From assembly GCF_001857965.1 (NCBI RefSeq), contig NZ_CP017774.1, positions 1,984,001-2,048,000 of the forward strand: 64,000 nucleotides of DNA, given 5' to 3'. This document shows positions 16,270-24,422 of the stretch, one piece after another. How positions within the stretch are numbered: position 1 is the stretch's first letter; the number at the start of each line of letters is the position of its first letter. Origin of the DNA: Flavobacterium commune. GTDB lineage: Bacteria > Bacteroidota > Bacteroidia > Flavobacteriales > Flavobacteriaceae. The notes beneath the pieces were generated by a model. That model ran no database searches, had not been told where the DNA came from, and saw nothing but the letters and a program-made list of their open reading frames with translations. The position numbers and the translations under genes were made by a program.

Positions 16270-16746
16270 ATGAGTACAGTATCTTATTACACAGCAGAAG
16301 GACTTAAAAAATTAAGAGAAGAATTAGATTATTTAAAAACGGTGATGCGTCCTAAAGCATCTCAAGATATAGCCGATGCAAGAGATAAAGGAGATTTATC
16401 TGAAAATGCAGAATACGATGCTGCTAAAGAAGCACAAGGAATGTTGGAAATGAAAATTGCCAAATTAGAAGAAATTCATGCTAATGCCCGTTTAATTGAC
16501 GAGTCAAATCTTGATTTGTCTAAGGTTTTGGTTTTATCAAGCGTGAAAATAAAAAATCAGGCTAATGGTATGGAAATGAAATATACCTTGGTTGCTGAAA
16601 GTGAAGCCGATTTAAAAACCGGGAAAATATCTGTTACATCCCCAATCGGGAAAGGATTATTAGGAAAATCAATAGGTGAAGTAGCCGAAATTAAAGTCCC
16701 TAACGGTGTTTTGAAATTTGAAATTCTGGAAATCACAAGAGAGTAA
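16270..16746 (+). CDS. greA: Transcription elongation factor GreA
   Basis: A 158-residue factor that enters the RNA polymerase secondary channel and stimulates cleavage of backtracked RNA. The N-terminal coiled coil includes the acidic tip (DARDKGDLSENAEYDAAKEAQ), with the two acidic residues that complete the catalytic site. The C-terminal FKBP-like domain contains SPIGKGLLGKSIGEVAEIKVPNG. The length is standard. It is followed after 24 bases by the HIT gene, and a terminator-like hairpin lies in its short leader. Confidence 0.97.
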   Translation: MSTVSYYTAEGLKKLREELDYLKTVMRPKASQDIADARDKGDLSENAEYDAAKEAQGMLEMKIAKLEEIHANARLIDESNLDLSKVLVLSSVKIKNQANGMEMKYTLVAESEADLKTGKISVTSPIGKGLLGKSIGEVAEIKVPNGVLKFEILEITRE

Positions 16747-16770
16747 ATTTCACCATTAAAAAGTATAAAT

Positions 16771-17160
16771 ATGAGCTCTATATTCACCAAAATAGTAAAC
16801 GGAGATATTCCATGTTATAAAATTGCTGAAGATGATAATTATTTCGCTTTTTTAGATATTAATCCAAATGCTAAAGGACACACCTTGTGTATTCCAAAAG
16901 TAGAAGTCGATAAGATTTTTGATTTGGACGAAGACGTTTATTTAGGATTAATGCAGTTTTCGAGAAAGGTGGCTGTTGCCTTAGAAAAAACTATTCCGTG
17001 TAATCGAATTGCAATTTCGGTTATAGGTATTGAAGTGCCGCATGCTCATGTACATTTGATTCCATTAAATACAATGGAGGATATACGTTTTCAGAAAAAA
17101 GTAGCTTTAAGCAAAGAAGAATTTGAAAAACTGGCTCAGGAAATTAGGGCTAACTTGTAG
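16771..17160 (+). CDS. HIT family nucleotide hydrolase
   Basis: A 129-residue histidine-triad protein. The catalytic motif HAHVHLIPL is near residue 92, and the start SSIFTKIVNGDIPCYKIAEDDNYFAFLD is typical of the HinT branch, whose members hydrolyse purine nucleoside phosphoramidates. It has no zinc-ligand cysteines of the Firmicutes Hit proteins. It is second in a two-gene unit with greA and ends at a strong terminator. Confidence 0.9.
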   Translation: MSSIFTKIVNGDIPCYKIAEDDNYFAFLDINPNAKGHTLCIPKVEVDKIFDLDEDVYLGLMQFSRKVAVALEKTIPCNRIAISVIGIEVPHAHVHLIPLNTMEDIRFQKKVALSKEEFEKLAQEIRANL

Positions 17161-17183
17161 TTTTTTACAATATACAATTTATA

Positions 17184-17222
17184 AAAATCGTTTAGAGAGT
17201 AATTTCTAAACGATTTTTTTTG
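17184..17222 (+). terminator. Terminator after the HIT gene
   Basis: AAATCGTTTAGA pairs with TCTAAACGATTT around GAGTAATT and is followed by T8. It ends the greA-HIT transcript. Confidence 0.9.
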
Positions 17223-17305
17223 TTTAAAAAAAATGAGATTGACGTATCTTGTAGAATTAATCTTATTTTATATATTTGATGTAGTTTAGTACTTTTTAAA
17301 TTTTT

Positions 17306-18502
17306 ATGAGATACACTTTTTTGATATTAGCCTGTTTTTGTTCTTTTTCTGTTTTGGCACAAAAGAAACAGAAAATCCAGAAACATTACGATTTAATTGA
17401 TGACAGAATGGATAAAATGCCGCTTGGTTTCAATCAGTCTATGGATAGTATTAGTTCTTATATCAAAAGCAATTTTCAAACAGAAAATGATAAAATTCGT
17501 GCGGTTTATTATTGGGTTGCTAAAACAATTAGTTATGATGTTGATAATATGTTCGAAGTAAAATTTGATGAAAAATTACAAGATCGAATTGAAAGGACAT
17601 TTAATGATAAAAAAGGAGTTTGTTTTGATTATGCCAGTATTTTTAATCAATTGGCTAATTCAGTTGGAGTAAAATCAATGGTGATTACAGGATATACAAA
17701 GTGGAATAAAGTAAAAGTAGATAATTTATCTCATGCCTGGAATGCTTCCCGAATTGATAATAAATGGTATTTGTTTGACCCAACATGGGGTTCAGGATAT
17801 GTTATTAATGGAATATTTACCAGAAGACTTGATGACAAACACTTTAAGGTAGATCCTGAATTGATGATAAATACGTACATGCCATTTGACTATTTATGGC
17901 AGCTGCGGGATTATCCAATAACTAATCAGGAATTTACTGAAGGAGTTTATGCCGGAGATAATGCAAAGCAAAAGTTTGATTTTGCCAATGAAATAATAAG
18001 ATTCGAAAAATTGCCCAGGATAGAACAATTAAAGGGAGTTGCTGACCGAATCGAAAAGGGAGGGATGAGAAATCAGCATATTTCTCAGGCTTTTGTCCAT
18101 GCAAAAACAGCTTGGCGAAATGAAAGCGAACGTGAAAAAGGAAATAAATTTACCGAAATTGTAAATCAATTTAATAGAGCTAATAAGCAGTTAAACGATT
18201 TTATCAATTATAGGAATAAGAAATTTCAGCCGATAGTTTCCGATGAAGAAATAAAAAGAAAGATTGAAGAGCCGAGAGATAATTTAATGAAATGTCAGGA
18301 GACTCTTTTGGATTTTGAAAAAAATGCAAATAATCTCAATAAAAGCAGTATTGATGATTTAAAACAGGCAATATCCAAAAGACTGGAGAATTCAGAAGAA
18401 CATTTGAAATTTGTTAACTCATATCTTACTAAGCCTGCCTTAGTTAGAAAAACAATGTTTTATACAGTCGTTAAGAGACCTGTATCCAGGGTTATAAATT
18501 AG
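17306..18502 (+). CDS. Secreted transglutaminase-like protein
   Basis: A 398-residue exported protein with a signal peptide ending VLAQ (residue 19). The transglutaminase/cysteine-protease core has the full catalytic triad: Cys106 in KKGVCFDYASIFNQL, His143 in LSHAWNA and Asp158 in WYLFDPTWG. After residue ~250 the chain is charged and helical with coiled-coil character (KQLNDFINYRNKK, EETLLDFEKNANNLNK). Related periplasmic proteins act as proteases or peptide ligases. The substrate is unknown. Its 3' end overlaps the convergent histidine kinase gene by four bases. Confidence 0.82.
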   Translation: MRYTFLILACFCSFSVLAQKKQKIQKHYDLIDDRMDKMPLGFNQSMDSISSYIKSNFQTENDKIRAVYYWVAKTISYDVDNMFEVKFDEKLQDRIERTFNDKKGVCFDYASIFNQLANSVGVKSMVITGYTKWNKVKVDNLSHAWNASRIDNKWYLFDPTWGSGYVINGIFTRRLDDKHFKVDPELMINTYMPFDYLWQLRDYPITNQEFTEGVYAGDNAKQKFDFANEIIRFEKLPRIEQLKGVADRIEKGGMRNQHISQAFVHAKTAWRNESEREKGNKFTEIVNQFNRANKQLNDFINYRNKKFQPIVSDEEIKRKIEEPRDNLMKCQETLLDFEKNANNLNKSSIDDLKQAISKRLENSEEHLKFVNSYLTKPALVRKTMFYTVVKRPVSRVIN

Positions 18503-19644
18503 ATTTTGTTGTATTTGACCTGCATGGTGGTTCCTTTACCAATTTCAGAATGTAAAACTTTGATGTTTCCTTTGTGGTATTCTTTTACGATTCGTTTGGT
18601 TAAAGAAAGTCCTAATCCCCAGCCTCTTTTTTTAGTGGTAAATCCCGGTTCGAAAATGGTATTGAATTGATTTTTAGGGATTCCGCTGCCGCTATCAGTA
18701 ACATTAATTCTTACATACAGTGGTTCTTCTTCTATGGAAACGGCAATTTTTCCTTTTCCTTTCATCGCATCGATGGCATTTTTTATTAAATTTTCTATAG
18801 TCCAGCTGTGCAAAGTAGGATTGAGCATGGTGTAGATTTCGGATTTCGGACTTTCAAAAGAAAATTCAATTTGCTTAGAAAATCGGGATTGTAGGTAGTT
18901 GTAGGTTTTTAAAGTTTCTTCTATAATGTTGCTTTTTTCTAGAACTGGTTCGGAGCCTATTTTTGAAAAACGATCGGTAATGGTTTGCAATCGATCAACA
19001 TCTTTTTCGATTTCGATTGTGGTTGTGGGGTCAATATTCTCTGTTTTTAAGATTTCGACCCAGCCAATTAATGAAGACAGGGGCGTGCCTATTTGATGGG
19101 CAGTTTCTTTTGCCATTCCCGCCCAAAGTTTGTTTTGAGTGGCAATTTTAGTACTGCGATAAAAATAATACATCAGAGCTGAGAATAAGAAAATAATCAG
19201 CAATAAGGCGATAGGGTAATATTTTAGTTTGTTTAGTAAAGCCGAGTTTCCATAATACCATTTCTGGTATTTGTTAGGCGCATATTCAATGATAATTGGG
19301 TCATTTTCTTTCTTTAATTGGGATAAAAAATCCATAGCTTTCGATTTATTTTTTACTATGGCTTCATCAATGTTAATGGTGTTGATAATGCTGTCATTTT
19401 CGGTAAGAATGACAGGAATAGAAGTGTTATTTTTAAAAATTTGAAGCGGAAGTTCCACATCGGTATTTTCATCGGCGTTGATGAGTGTTTTTTGGGCTTT
19501 GGCCAAAAGATTCATCTTGAGACGTTCTTCATTTTTAAAAATCTGAAAAAAAGTATAGGTATTCCATAGGATCAAGGAAATGATAAGAAATGAAGTAAAA
19601 ATAAGTATCCATCTTCCGGTACTTCTTTTGTCAGAAAATTGCAT
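18499..19644 (-). CDS. Membrane sensor histidine kinase (orphan)
   Basis: A 381-residue kinase. Transmembrane helices at ~11-28 and ~143-162 bracket a ~115-residue periplasmic sensor region. The H box holds His183 in AKETAHQIGTPLSSLIG, with Gly-Thr-Pro after the His in place of the more usual xxRTPL. The N box (ENLIKNAIDAM), G1 (DSGSGIP), F (FEPGFTTK) and G2 (GWGLGLSL) are intact, so it should be active. No HAMP domain and no response-regulator gene are adjacent, so its partner is elsewhere. It is monocistronic as far as the window shows. Confidence 0.88.
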   Translation of the reverse strand: MQFSDKRSTGRWILIFTSFLIISLILWNTYTFFQIFKNEERLKMNLLAKAQKTLINADENTDVELPLQIFKNNTSIPVILTENDSIINTINIDEAIVKNKSKAMDFLSQLKKENDPIIIEYAPNKYQKWYYGNSALLNKLKYYPIALLLIIFLFSALMYYFYRSTKIATQNKLWAGMAKETAHQIGTPLSSLIGWVEILKTENIDPTTTIEIEKDVDRLQTITDRFSKIGSEPVLEKSNIIEETLKTYNYLQSRFSKQIEFSFESPKSEIYTMLNPTLHSWTIENLIKNAIDAMKGKGKIAVSIEEEPLYVRINVTDSGSGIPKNQFNTIFEPGFTTKKRGWGLGLSLTKRIVKEYHKGNIKVLHSEIGKGTTMQVKYNKI

Positions 19645-19809
19645 GCGCTATATTTTGAACCATAAATATAACGAAATATACGTACTATTGTTTTAGTTCG
19701 CTTTAAAGTTTTTTATGTGGTTTCTTCTTAAGAAAATATTATAAGTAAAGTCGAAATCTCATTGCTTGACAAGGAATTAAAAATTAAAATTAAAATTGTA
19801 AAACAAACA

Positions 19810-19841
19810 TTGTGGTCAGATAGAAGAAGTTATTATATTTG
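19810..19841 (+). promoter_or_regulatory. Promoter of the DUF3127 gene
   Basis: TTG at 19810-19812, a 21-base spacer and TATATTTG at 19834-19841. The leader to the ATG at 19975 is ~125 bases, long for this genome. The rest of 19645-19974 is AT-rich with no gene or strong hairpin that I can see. Confidence 0.65.
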
Positions 19842-19974
19842 TATATCAAATGTTTTTCTATTGTGTTTTTGCATTCAATTGATTTTGAGCTTGTAAAATT
19901 CGAATGGGAAGCTTGTTTTCTGGTTTAGGAATGCTTTTGAAAAATAATATTATATAACAGTTAAAATAACGAAG

Positions 19975-20343
19975 ATGGAAGTTACAGGGAAAATTAAAGT
20001 TGTTAATCCAGAGCAACAAGTTAGTGCATCATTTAGAAAAAGAGAAGTAGTTGTAACTACAGAGGAGCAATATCCTCAACATATAATGATTGAGTTTACA
20101 CAAGATAAATGTGATTTGTTGAACAATTACAATATTGGTGAAGCAGTAAAAGTATCTATCAATTTAAGAGGTAGAGAATGGGTAAATCCACAAGGAGAAA
20201 CAAGATATTTTAACAGTATCCAAGGTTGGAGAATCGAAAAAATGGCTGCAGAAGCTCCTGCTGCTGCGCCAATGCCTGCTGCTCCTGCATTTGCACCAGC
20301 TACCAACTTAAACGAAGACGAACCGGACGATTTGCCGTTCTAA
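19975..20343 (+). CDS. DUF3127 protein with SSB-like acidic C-terminal tip
   Basis: A 122-residue protein recognised as DUF3127 (MEVTGKIKVV start, FRKREVVVTTEEQYPQHIMIEF, GREWVNPQGETRYFNSIQGWRIE). The ~85-residue N-terminal domain has the strand pattern of an OB fold. It is followed by an Ala/Pro linker and the acidic end NEDEPDDLPF. The DDLPF end is the same kind of tip that SSB uses to recruit replication and repair proteins. The combination suggests a nucleic-acid-binding protein that recruits SSB partners; this is inference from the tip and fold pattern. It is a single gene with its own promoter and terminator structure. Confidence 0.75.
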   Translation: MEVTGKIKVVNPEQQVSASFRKREVVVTTEEQYPQHIMIEFTQDKCDLLNNYNIGEAVKVSINLRGREWVNPQGETRYFNSIQGWRIEKMAAEAPAAAPMPAAPAFAPATNLNEDEPDDLPF

Positions 20344-20349
20344 GAATTA

Positions 20350-20422
20350 AAAAAGTCAGAAGTCCCGATAGCTATCGGGAGAAGTCAGAAGTTTGAGTTT
20401 ACTTGAATTTCTGACTTTTTTG
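20350..20422 (+). terminator. Terminator-like structure with nested palindrome
   Basis: An outer pair (AAAAAGTCAGAA with TTCTGACTTTTTT) encloses a perfect 16-base palindrome CCCGATAGCTATCGGG (20364-20379) and a second AGTCAGAAG. It looks as if a TCCCGA/TCGGGA palindromic element was inserted into the terminator arm together with a duplication of its flank. Confidence 0.65.
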
Positions 20423-20450
20423 TTTTGCCATTGATTTTTGAAATTTAAGC

Positions 20451-21086
20451 ATGTATTATTTATCTCAAGACTTATTTTTTCCGCCTGTTCATTTAGCCCA
20501 TTCCTCTGGAATTATAGGCTTAGGTGGCGATTTGTCTCCTGAGAGATTGCAATTGGCTTATCATAGCGGAATTTTTCCTTGGTTTGAAGATGGGGAACCT
20601 ATTACCTGGTGGTCGCCAAATCCCAGAATGGTTTTGTTTCTGGATGAATTGGTAGTTTCTAAAAGCATGCGTAATATCCTGAACAGGAAAATGTTCAAAG
20701 TGACTTTCAATCAGAATTTCAGGGATGTGATTTCTAATTGTCAAAACATAAAACGGGAGGGTCAAAACGGAACCTGGATTACTAATGACATGATTGAAGC
20801 CTATTGTAAACTCAATGAATTAGGAATAGCCAAATCGGTTGAGGTTTGGCAGAATGATGAACTCGTTGGTGGTTTATATGGAGTCGATTTGGGACACATT
20901 TTTTGTGGAGAAAGTATGTTTTCTTCGGTTTCCAATGCTTCTAAAGTAGCTTTTATAGCCTTAGTTGAGAAACTTAAAAATGAGAATTACAAACTCCTCG
21001 ATTGTCAGGTTTATAATTCTCATCTTGAAAGTTTAGGCTGTCGCGAAATTGAACGCGATGAGTTTATGACAATTTTAAAAAGTTAA
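20451..21086 (+). CDS. aat: Leucyl/phenylalanyl-tRNA--protein transferase
   Basis: A 211-residue enzyme that adds Leu or Phe to proteins with N-terminal Lys or Arg, marking them for ClpS-ClpAP degradation (N-end rule). The family blocks FPWFEDGEPITWWSPNPRMVLF and GGLYGVDLGHIFCGESMFS are present, as is the early GLLAYGGDL-type segment (IIGLGGDLSPERL). The length is slightly short but complete. Its 3' end overlaps the convergent thiF gene by 12 bases. Confidence 0.95.
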   Translation: MYYLSQDLFFPPVHLAHSSGIIGLGGDLSPERLQLAYHSGIFPWFEDGEPITWWSPNPRMVLFLDELVVSKSMRNILNRKMFKVTFNQNFRDVISNCQNIKREGQNGTWITNDMIEAYCKLNELGIAKSVEVWQNDELVGGLYGVDLGHIFCGESMFSSVSNASKVAFIALVEKLKNENYKLLDCQVYNSHLESLGCREIERDEFMTILKS

Positions 21087-21788
21087 TTTAGTAAAACTCC
21101 AATCCAGGGTTTTATATAAGACCAATTCATTTTTTAAACCCGGTAAACCGATAATTAATTTCAAGGTTTCGTGTGCCATCATGGTGCCAATCATCCCCGG
21201 TAAAGTACCAAGCACGCCATTAAAACTACAATTAGGTACATCTTTAGGGTTAGGAGGTTCAGGAAATAAATCACGTAGATTTTTGCTTCCCTGATGATTA
21301 AAAACAGCTAACTGACCTTCGAAACCTAAAATACTGCCATAAACCAAAGGTTTTCCTAAAGTTACGCAATTATCATTCACTAAATAGCGGGTACTAAAAT
21401 TATCAGAACCATCGACTACGATATCAAAATCAGCAATAATTCTGGAAGCATTTTCAGCGGTTAGTTTTTCTTCGAAAGCCAAAACTGTAATTAACGGATT
21501 TAGTTTTTCGATAGTCGCTTTTGCTGTATTGGCTTTGCTTAATCCTAGTTGCTCTTCGGTATATAAAATTTGACGGTGAAGATTATGAATTTCGATAGTG
21601 TCAAAATCTACAATGCCAATGGTTCCAACACCTGCAGGAGCCAGATATTGTAAAATAGGACAGCCTAAACCGCCGGCACCAATAACAAGTACTTTGGCAT
21701 TTTTTAATTTTTCTTGTCCTTCTTCTCCAATTTCAGGTAAAATTACCTGGCGATTGTATCTTAAAAAATCTTGTATTAAGCTCATCAC
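21075..21788 (-). CDS. thiF: ThiF-type ubiquitin-like activating enzyme (ThiS adenylyltransferase)
   Basis: A 237-residue HesA/MoeB/ThiF family enzyme that adenylates the C-terminal glycine of ThiS so sulfur can be attached. The nucleotide loop VIGAGGLGCPILQYLAPAGVG, the Asp in VDFDTIEIHNLHRQ and DGSDNFSTRYLVND are intact. The catalytic-region Cys is present in NCSFNGVLGTLPG. The two CxxC zinc pairs of E. coli ThiF are missing and the protein ends soon after LDWSFTKLTF. MoeB is the alternative, but its place as last gene of the thi operon favours ThiF. It lies 23 bases after thiH. Confidence 0.87.
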   Translation of the reverse strand: MMSLIQDFLRYNRQVILPEIGEEGQEKLKNAKVLVIGAGGLGCPILQYLAPAGVGTIGIVDFDTIEIHNLHRQILYTEEQLGLSKANTAKATIEKLNPLITVLAFEEKLTAENASRIIADFDIVVDGSDNFSTRYLVNDNCVTLGKPLVYGSILGFEGQLAVFNHQGSKNLRDLFPEPPNPKDVPNCSFNGVLGTLPGMIGTMMAHETLKLIIGLPGLKNELVLYKTLDWSFTKLTF

Positions 21789-21811
21789 ATCTGCAATCTA
21801 AAATCGTTAAT

Positions 21812-22933
21812 CTAAAATTTAAAATCAAAAGTTCTATCCCAATCTTTCCAAACAGATTCGTATCCTCTTTCGGTAATAATTTTTGCAATTTCTGCAACAG
21901 AACGTTCATCACTAATTTCAAATTGCTCTAATGATTGTGGGTCAACCACATAACCTCCTGGATTAGTTTTAGAACCGGCACTCATACTGGTAGTTCCAAT
22001 CGGAATAATGTTATCTCTGAATTTTTCATTCTCGCGGGTAGAAATTGAAATTTCCACATCTTCATTCCACAAACGGTAAGCACAAATTAGTTGGGTTAAA
22101 TCCTTATCGTCCATGATAAAATTAGGTTCGATAATTCCTTCGGCAGGACGCAGTCTTGGAAACGAAACTGCGTATTTGGTTCTCCAATAAGTCTTTTGCA
22201 AATAATCCAAATGCAAGGCATTAAAGAAACTGTCAGTGCGCCAATCTTCCAAACCTAATAAAACGCCCAATCCAATTTTGTGAATACCCGCTTTCCCAAT
22301 TCGGTCAGGAGTGTCAAGACGGAAATCAAAATTTGATTTCTTGCCTTTGGTATGGTATTTTTTATATACTTCCTGATGGTAGGTTTCCTGATAGACTAAA
22401 ACCGAATAGACTCCTGCTTCATGCAATCGCTCGTATTCTTCCTGTGAAAGTGGTTGTACTTCGACAGAAATAATAGAGAATTGTTCTCTTATTTGTTCAA
22501 TTGCATTCAGGAAGTAATTGATGTTTACGGTGTAATTGGCTTCGCCGGTAACCAATAAAACATGATCAAATCCTGCTTTTTTCAAGGCTTCGGCTTCGAT
22601 TTTTATTTCCGAATCCGTGAGGGTTTTTCGTTTGATTTTGTTATCCAGACTAAAACCACAATAGGTGCAAATGTTTTGGCATTCATTACTTAGATACAAC
22701 GGAGCATACATCTGAATCGTTTTACCAAATCTTTTTTTGGTCAATTCATGACTTAATTGCGCCATTTGTTCCAAATACGGCTGAGCAGCAGGAGAAATTA
22801 AAGTCAAAAAATCATCAAGATTTCTTTTTGATTTCGACAATGATTGTTCTACTTGCCTGGCTGTAGTAGTATAAATTTTGGATTGAATTTCGTTCCAGTT
22901 GTATTGTTCAAAAACCGATTTAAATGTTGTCAT
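21812..22933 (-). CDS. thiH: 2-iminoacetate synthase (tyrosine lyase) ThiH
   Basis: A radical-SAM enzyme that cleaves tyrosine to dehydroglycine for thiazole formation. The cluster motif CxxxCxxC is in NECQNICTYCGF. The C-terminal SAGSKTNPGGY and DDRSVAEIA-type segments are typical. The start at 22933 (MTTFKSVFEQYNWNEIQ, 373 residues) is chosen over an upstream ATG at 22969 because the extra 12 residues are encoded by the repeat at 22941-23020. It requires SAM, a reductant and ThiG, whose gene is immediately upstream. Confidence 0.93.
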   Translation of the reverse strand: MTTFKSVFEQYNWNEIQSKIYTTTARQVEQSLSKSKRNLDDFLTLISPAAQPYLEQMAQLSHELTKKRFGKTIQMYAPLYLSNECQNICTYCGFSLDNKIKRKTLTDSEIKIEAEALKKAGFDHVLLVTGEANYTVNINYFLNAIEQIREQFSIISVEVQPLSQEEYERLHEAGVYSVLVYQETYHQEVYKKYHTKGKKSNFDFRLDTPDRIGKAGIHKIGLGVLLGLEDWRTDSFFNALHLDYLQKTYWRTKYAVSFPRLRPAEGIIEPNFIMDDKDLTQLICAYRLWNEDVEISISTRENEKFRDNIIPIGTTSMSAGSKTNPGGYVVDPQSLEQFEISDERSVAEIAKIITERGYESVWKDWDRTFDFKF

Positions 22934-22940
22934 AGTTTTT

Positions 22941-23020
22941 AACCGCAAAGGGCGCAAAGATTTACGCAAAGTTCACTAAGCTTTGCGTTCTTGGCGCTTT
23001 GCTTTGCGAACTTTGCGGTT
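22941..23020. repeat. Large imperfect palindrome between thiG and thiH
   Basis: AACCGCAAAG at the left end is the exact complement of CTTTGCGGTT at the right end, and the arms (GGCGCAAAGA.../...TTGGCGCTTTG, CGCAAAG repeated) form a long hairpin. It shares AACCGCAAA and GCGCAAAGA with the repeats at 7963-8290 and 13500-13516. It is transcribed within the thi operon and also creates the false upstream start of thiH. Confidence 0.85.
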
Positions 23021-23026
23021 GAAAAA

Positions 23027-23803
23027 TTATTCATATAAAAACGACGTCAATGGACTTGATGCTATTGCATGCGAGTATTGCTGTCCCAGTTTGGCTTCGT
23101 AGGCTTTTCTTCCTGCAATTACAGCTTCTTTGAATGCTTCAGCCATCATTTTTGGATTTCCGGCTACTGCAATTGCGGTGTTTACTAAAACGGCATCGGC
23201 ACCCAGTTCCATAGCTTTGGCAGCATCTGATGGTGCTCCAATTCCCGCATCAATAATCACAGGAACCTTAGATTGTTCGATGATAATTTCCAGGAAATCG
23301 ATAGTTTTTAGTCCTTTGTTGCTTCCTATTGGTGATCCCAAAGGCATTACAGCTGCTGTTCCGGCATCTTCTAATCTTTTACATAAAACGGGATCGGCGT
23401 GGATGTAAGGCAAAACGATAAATCCTAATTTGGCCAACTCCTCGGTGGCTTTCAAGGTTTCGATTGGATCGGGTAGCAGGTATCTTGGGTCGGGATGAAT
23501 TTCGAGTTTTAACCAATTTGTTTCCAGTGCTTCTCTTGCCAATTGTGCTGCAAAAACGGCTTCCTTAGCATTTCTGGCTCCCGAAGTATTGGGTAATAAA
23601 TTGATTCTGGGATGTTTTAAATGTGATAAAATAGCATCGGTATCGGTTTCTAAATCGACACGTTTTAAGGCAACCGTAACTAATTCGCTCCCAGAAGCCA
23701 AGATAGCTTCTTCCATTTGGAGATTCGAACCAAATTTCCCTGTTCCTAAAAACAAGCGCGATTGCAGTTCTTTATCGCCAATTTTAAACAATGACGTTTC
23801 CAT
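23027..23803 (-). CDS. thiG: Thiazole synthase ThiG
   Basis: A 258-residue TIM-barrel enzyme that builds the thiazole phosphate from deoxyxylulose phosphate, dehydroglycine and ThiS thiocarboxylate. Motifs: [10 protein letters not shown], the Schiff-base Lys region ([11 protein letters not shown]), [52 protein letters not shown] and [28 protein letters not shown]. It overlaps the upstream thiE by 20 bases. The spacing to thiH (~93 bases) is widened by a repeat. Confidence 0.97.
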   Translation of the reverse strand: METSLFKIGDKELQSRLFLGTGKFGSNLQMEEAILASGSELVTVALKRVDLETDTDAILSHLKHPRINLLPNTSGARNAKEAVFAAQLAREALETNWLKLEIHPDPRYLLPDPIETLKATEELAKLGFIVLPYIHADPVLCKRLEDAGTAAVMPLGSPIGSNKGLKTIDFLEIIIEQSKVPVIIDAGIGAPSDAAKAMELGADAVLVNTAIAVAGNPKMMAEAFKEAVIAGRKAYEAKLGQQYSHAIASSPLTSFLYE

Positions 23804-24422
23804 ATAATTTTTCGTTAAGTTCAGTTATTAATTTTGTTTTGCTATCGCTTTCAGTAATCAAACCTGAAACGGCAATACCATGAATTCCTGTTTTGATGAT
23901 GGATTCCACATCGTCAGTCAGGATGCCTCCAATAGCATAAATAGGTGTTTTTATTTGTTGCTCTTGCAGCTGACTCAGGATGTTTTGGTAGCCCTCTAAT
24001 CCTAAAATCGGACTTAATTTTTCTTTGGTTTTTGTGAAACGAAAAGGACCTAAGCCAATATAGTCCGCACCTTGATTGATGTGTTTTTGAATATCCTCAA
24101 AAGTATTTGCTGTGCCACCAATGATTTTTTGGTTACCCAGAATTGCTCTTGCATTGGCTATTTTCATGTCGCTTAGTCCTAAATGAACGCCGTCGGCATC
24201 AATTTCCAGCACTAGTGGTACATTGTCGTTGATGATAAATGTGGCTGAGTATTGGTTGCACAAGATTTTTACGGCTTCCGCCAAAGTAAATGTATCTTCT
24301 GAAGTAGCATTTTTGAAACGCATTTGAATCCATTGACAGCCATGCTCTAAAGCTTGCTGAATGTTGTGCAATTGTGCTTCAATTGTGTTTCCTTGCGATA
24401 TGTATTGTAAACGCTTATACAT
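23784..24422 (-). CDS. thiE: Thiamine phosphate synthase ThiE
   Basis: A 212-residue TIM-barrel enzyme that couples HMP diphosphate with thiazole phosphate. Visible elements: [31 protein letters not shown] (Asp-rich Mg/diphosphate region), [12 protein letters not shown], and [15 protein letters not shown] followed by IYAIGGI. Compared with the second TenI/ThiE-like gene in the operon it keeps the diphosphate-binding set, so it is the more likely true ThiE. It overlaps thiD by eight bases upstream and thiG by 20 bases downstream. Confidence 0.92.
   Translation of the reverse strand: MYKRLQYISQGNTIEAQLHNIQQALEHGCQWIQMRFKNATSEDTFTLAEAVKILCNQYSATFIINDNVPLVLEIDADGVHLGLSDMKIANARAILGNQKIIGGTANTFEDIQKHINQGADYIGLGPFRFTKTKEKLSPILGLEGYQNILSQLQEQQIKTPIYAIGGILTDDVESIIKTGIHGIAVSGLITESDSKTKLITELNEKLYGNVIV

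Noticed and set aside
19975..20343. Annotation as the main single-stranded DNA-binding protein ssb
   Set aside because: The tip is SSB-like but the core matches DUF3127 and lacks the SSB sequence blocks, so it was called DUF3127.
22934..22969. Upstream start of thiH adding 12 residues (RKSLRPLRLKT)
   Set aside because: These codons are part of the repeat at 22941-23020; the internal ATG at 22933 matches the family start.
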